The notes under the pieces: model-generated | Databases searched by the model: none | The model's input: only the letters and a program-made list of their open reading frames with translations | Told to the model about the DNA's origin: nothing | Made by a program: the position numbers and the translations under genes | Shown here: in pieces, positions 32,575 through 33,116 of the stretch | Layout: every line of letters starts with the position of its first letter | How positions within the stretch are numbered: position 1 is the first letter of the stretch | NCBI RefSeq assembly: GCF_015062985.1 | Contig: NZ_SUTI01000018.1 | Coordinates: forward strand, 1-33,116 | Direction of reading: 5' to 3' | From: Methanobrevibacter sp. | Lineage (GTDB): Archaea; Methanobacteriota; Methanobacteria; Methanobacteriales; Methanobacteriaceae | DNA length: 33,116 nucleotides

Positions 32575-32844
32575 TTACATTAATCTTCCTACACCAGTAA
32601 TTTCAAAACTAGCTACGCCATCAATACCTTGAACCATTTCTTCAACAGGTTCAGATCCACCTTCACCATCTTCAGTGATGAATTGTAAAATTATAGCAAC
32701 TAAACCAAATGCAATTGGTTCTTCTGAAATTTCGTGAATTCTAGCGCCTTCAGGCATTGAAGATTCAATAGTGGATTTAATAGCTTCTAAATCTACTTCT
32801 GGACTATCTGGCATGATTTTCATAGTTGTTAAAACTTCACCCAT
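32575..32844 (-). CDS. ef1b: Translation elongation factor 1-beta
   Basis: This 89-residue protein is the archaeal guanine nucleotide exchange factor for EF-1alpha. It starts GEVLTTMKIMPDSPEVDLEA and contains EEPIAFGLVAIIL and the C-terminal VASFEITGVGRLM, all characteristic of the family. GGAGGA is placed before the ATG. A zinc-finger gene lies 20 bases upstream in the same direction, an arrangement conserved in many archaea. Confidence 0.95.
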   Translation of the reverse strand: MGEVLTTMKIMPDSPEVDLEAIKSTIESSMPEGARIHEISEEPIAFGLVAIILQFITEDGEGGSEPVEEMVQGIDGVASFEITGVGRLM

Positions 32845-32864
32845 TCTAATTCCTCCAAATTAAT

Positions 32865-33026
32865 TTATGGTCCTTCGAAACCACATTCACATTTGTAACC
32901 GTGACCAAAGGTACGGCATTTTTCACATCTTGCAATTTTTGCTCCACACATAGGACATTCAAATTCAACGAATGGTCCTGTTAATGGAATTTCTTGTTTA
33001 CATGAAATGCATTCTACAGTTTTCAT
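32865..33026 (-). CDS. HVO_2753-type small zinc-finger protein
   Basis: This 53-residue protein has four cysteine pairs: CISC, CPMC, CEKC and CEC, with an intervening GHGYKC and a C-terminal GFEGP. This is the pattern of the HVO_2753 family of archaeal two-zinc-site proteins, commonly encoded beside EF-1beta. GGTGAAT lies before the ATG at 33026. The biochemical role is not known to me; the context suggests translation. Confidence 0.85.
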   Translation of the reverse strand: MKTVECISCKQEIPLTGPFVEFECPMCGAKIARCEKCRTFGHGYKCECGFEGP

Positions 33027-33028
33027 TT

Positions 33029-33115
33029 TTATTCACCTATTATTTGTGTGTAATCGAAGTTATAATCATTTATATTATCATCTATTAAAGATAAAACCCT
33101 TTCAGGGTACTTCCC
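33029..33115 (-). CDS. C-terminal end of an unidentified gene (partial)
   Basis: An open frame enters from the right edge on the minus strand and stops at TAA 33029-33031, giving 28 residues ending DYTQIIGE. It is two bases from the start of the zinc-finger gene and its last codons contain that gene's GGTG ribosome binding site, so it is likely the first part of the same operon. Too short to identify. Confidence 0.6.
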   Translation of the reverse strand, partial: GKYPERVLSLIDDNINDYNFDYTQIIGE

Positions 33116-33116
33116 A

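Noticed and set aside
1..33116. CRISPR array, insertion sequence, prophage or integrated element
   Set aside because: No regularly spaced repeats, transposase or integrase frames, or tRNA-end duplications were seen; the tRNA 3' ends are not repeated nearby.

Overview
The window looks like chromosome of a hydrogenotrophic methanogen of the order Methanobacteriales, most like Methanobrevibacter. The reasons are a very AT-rich sequence, archaeal TATA boxes of the TTTATATA type, ribosome binding sites of the GGTG or GGAGG type, an archaeosine radical-SAM enzyme, a six-gene pyruvate:ferredoxin oxidoreductase operon (porCDABEF), a methanogen-type dihydropteroate-synthase-like protein, archaeal EF-1beta with its zinc-finger neighbour, and CCA-less tRNA genes. 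I see no transposase, integrase, phage gene or CRISPR array. The species is an inference.

Layout. 1-3111 (+): a partial gene end, RaSEA, a DUF308 membrane protein and an HxGH nucleotidyltransferase. 3101-7852 (-): an operon-like run of MoxR ATPase, VWA/CoxE-like protein, TtuA-type tRNA thiolase, a Gly-Gly-ended sulfur carrier, a DUF89 protein and an NAD(P)-binding protein. 7967-8374 (+): a Ser/Gly-rich membrane-anchored protein with clustered N-glycosylation sequons. 8386-9990 (-): the dihydropteroate-synthase-like protein. 10275-14732 (+): porCDABEF, then fumarase alpha. 14758-16521 (-): an HTH-PhoU protein and a membrane protein. 16611-16802 (-): tRNA-Thr(GGT) and tRNA-Leu(TAA). 16967-19207 (+): an 55-residue ferredoxin, a DUF4330-like protein and an oligosaccharide-repeat polymerase. 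19463-22196 (+): an ECF nickel/cobalt transporter split by a terminator. 22193-24874 (-): zinc ribbon, FeoA, a possible 18-residue peptide and FeoB, with palindromic DtxR/IdeR-like boxes. 25143-27570: a secreted Ig-like protein (-), a MarR regulator (+) and a TctA/DUF112 permease (+). 27585-28481 (-): a methyltransferase. 28614-30941 (+): a type II/IV secretion ATPase and its membrane partner. 30967-31686 (-): a DUF4012/LCP-like protein. 31801-32574 (-): a tiny Cys-rich ORF and a hairpin-rich intergenic stretch. 32575-33115 (-): EF-1beta, a zinc finger and a partial gene end.

The most unusual part is 31801-32545. It has seven perfect or wobble-perfect stem-loops, three strong palindromes of the same family as those at feoA and feoB, two similar leftward BRE/TATA elements, and an unlisted 38-residue Cys-rich ORF. 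I read it as a candidate iron-responsive transcript: either a regulatory RNA or a long structured leader for a metal-binding microprotein. This is inference and untested.

Two further patterns recur. Many genes are preceded by GGTG-N6-start, so the GTG inside the ribosome binding site sits in frame nine bases upstream and can be mistaken for the start. Several intrinsic-type terminators overlap the stop codon of the gene they end.
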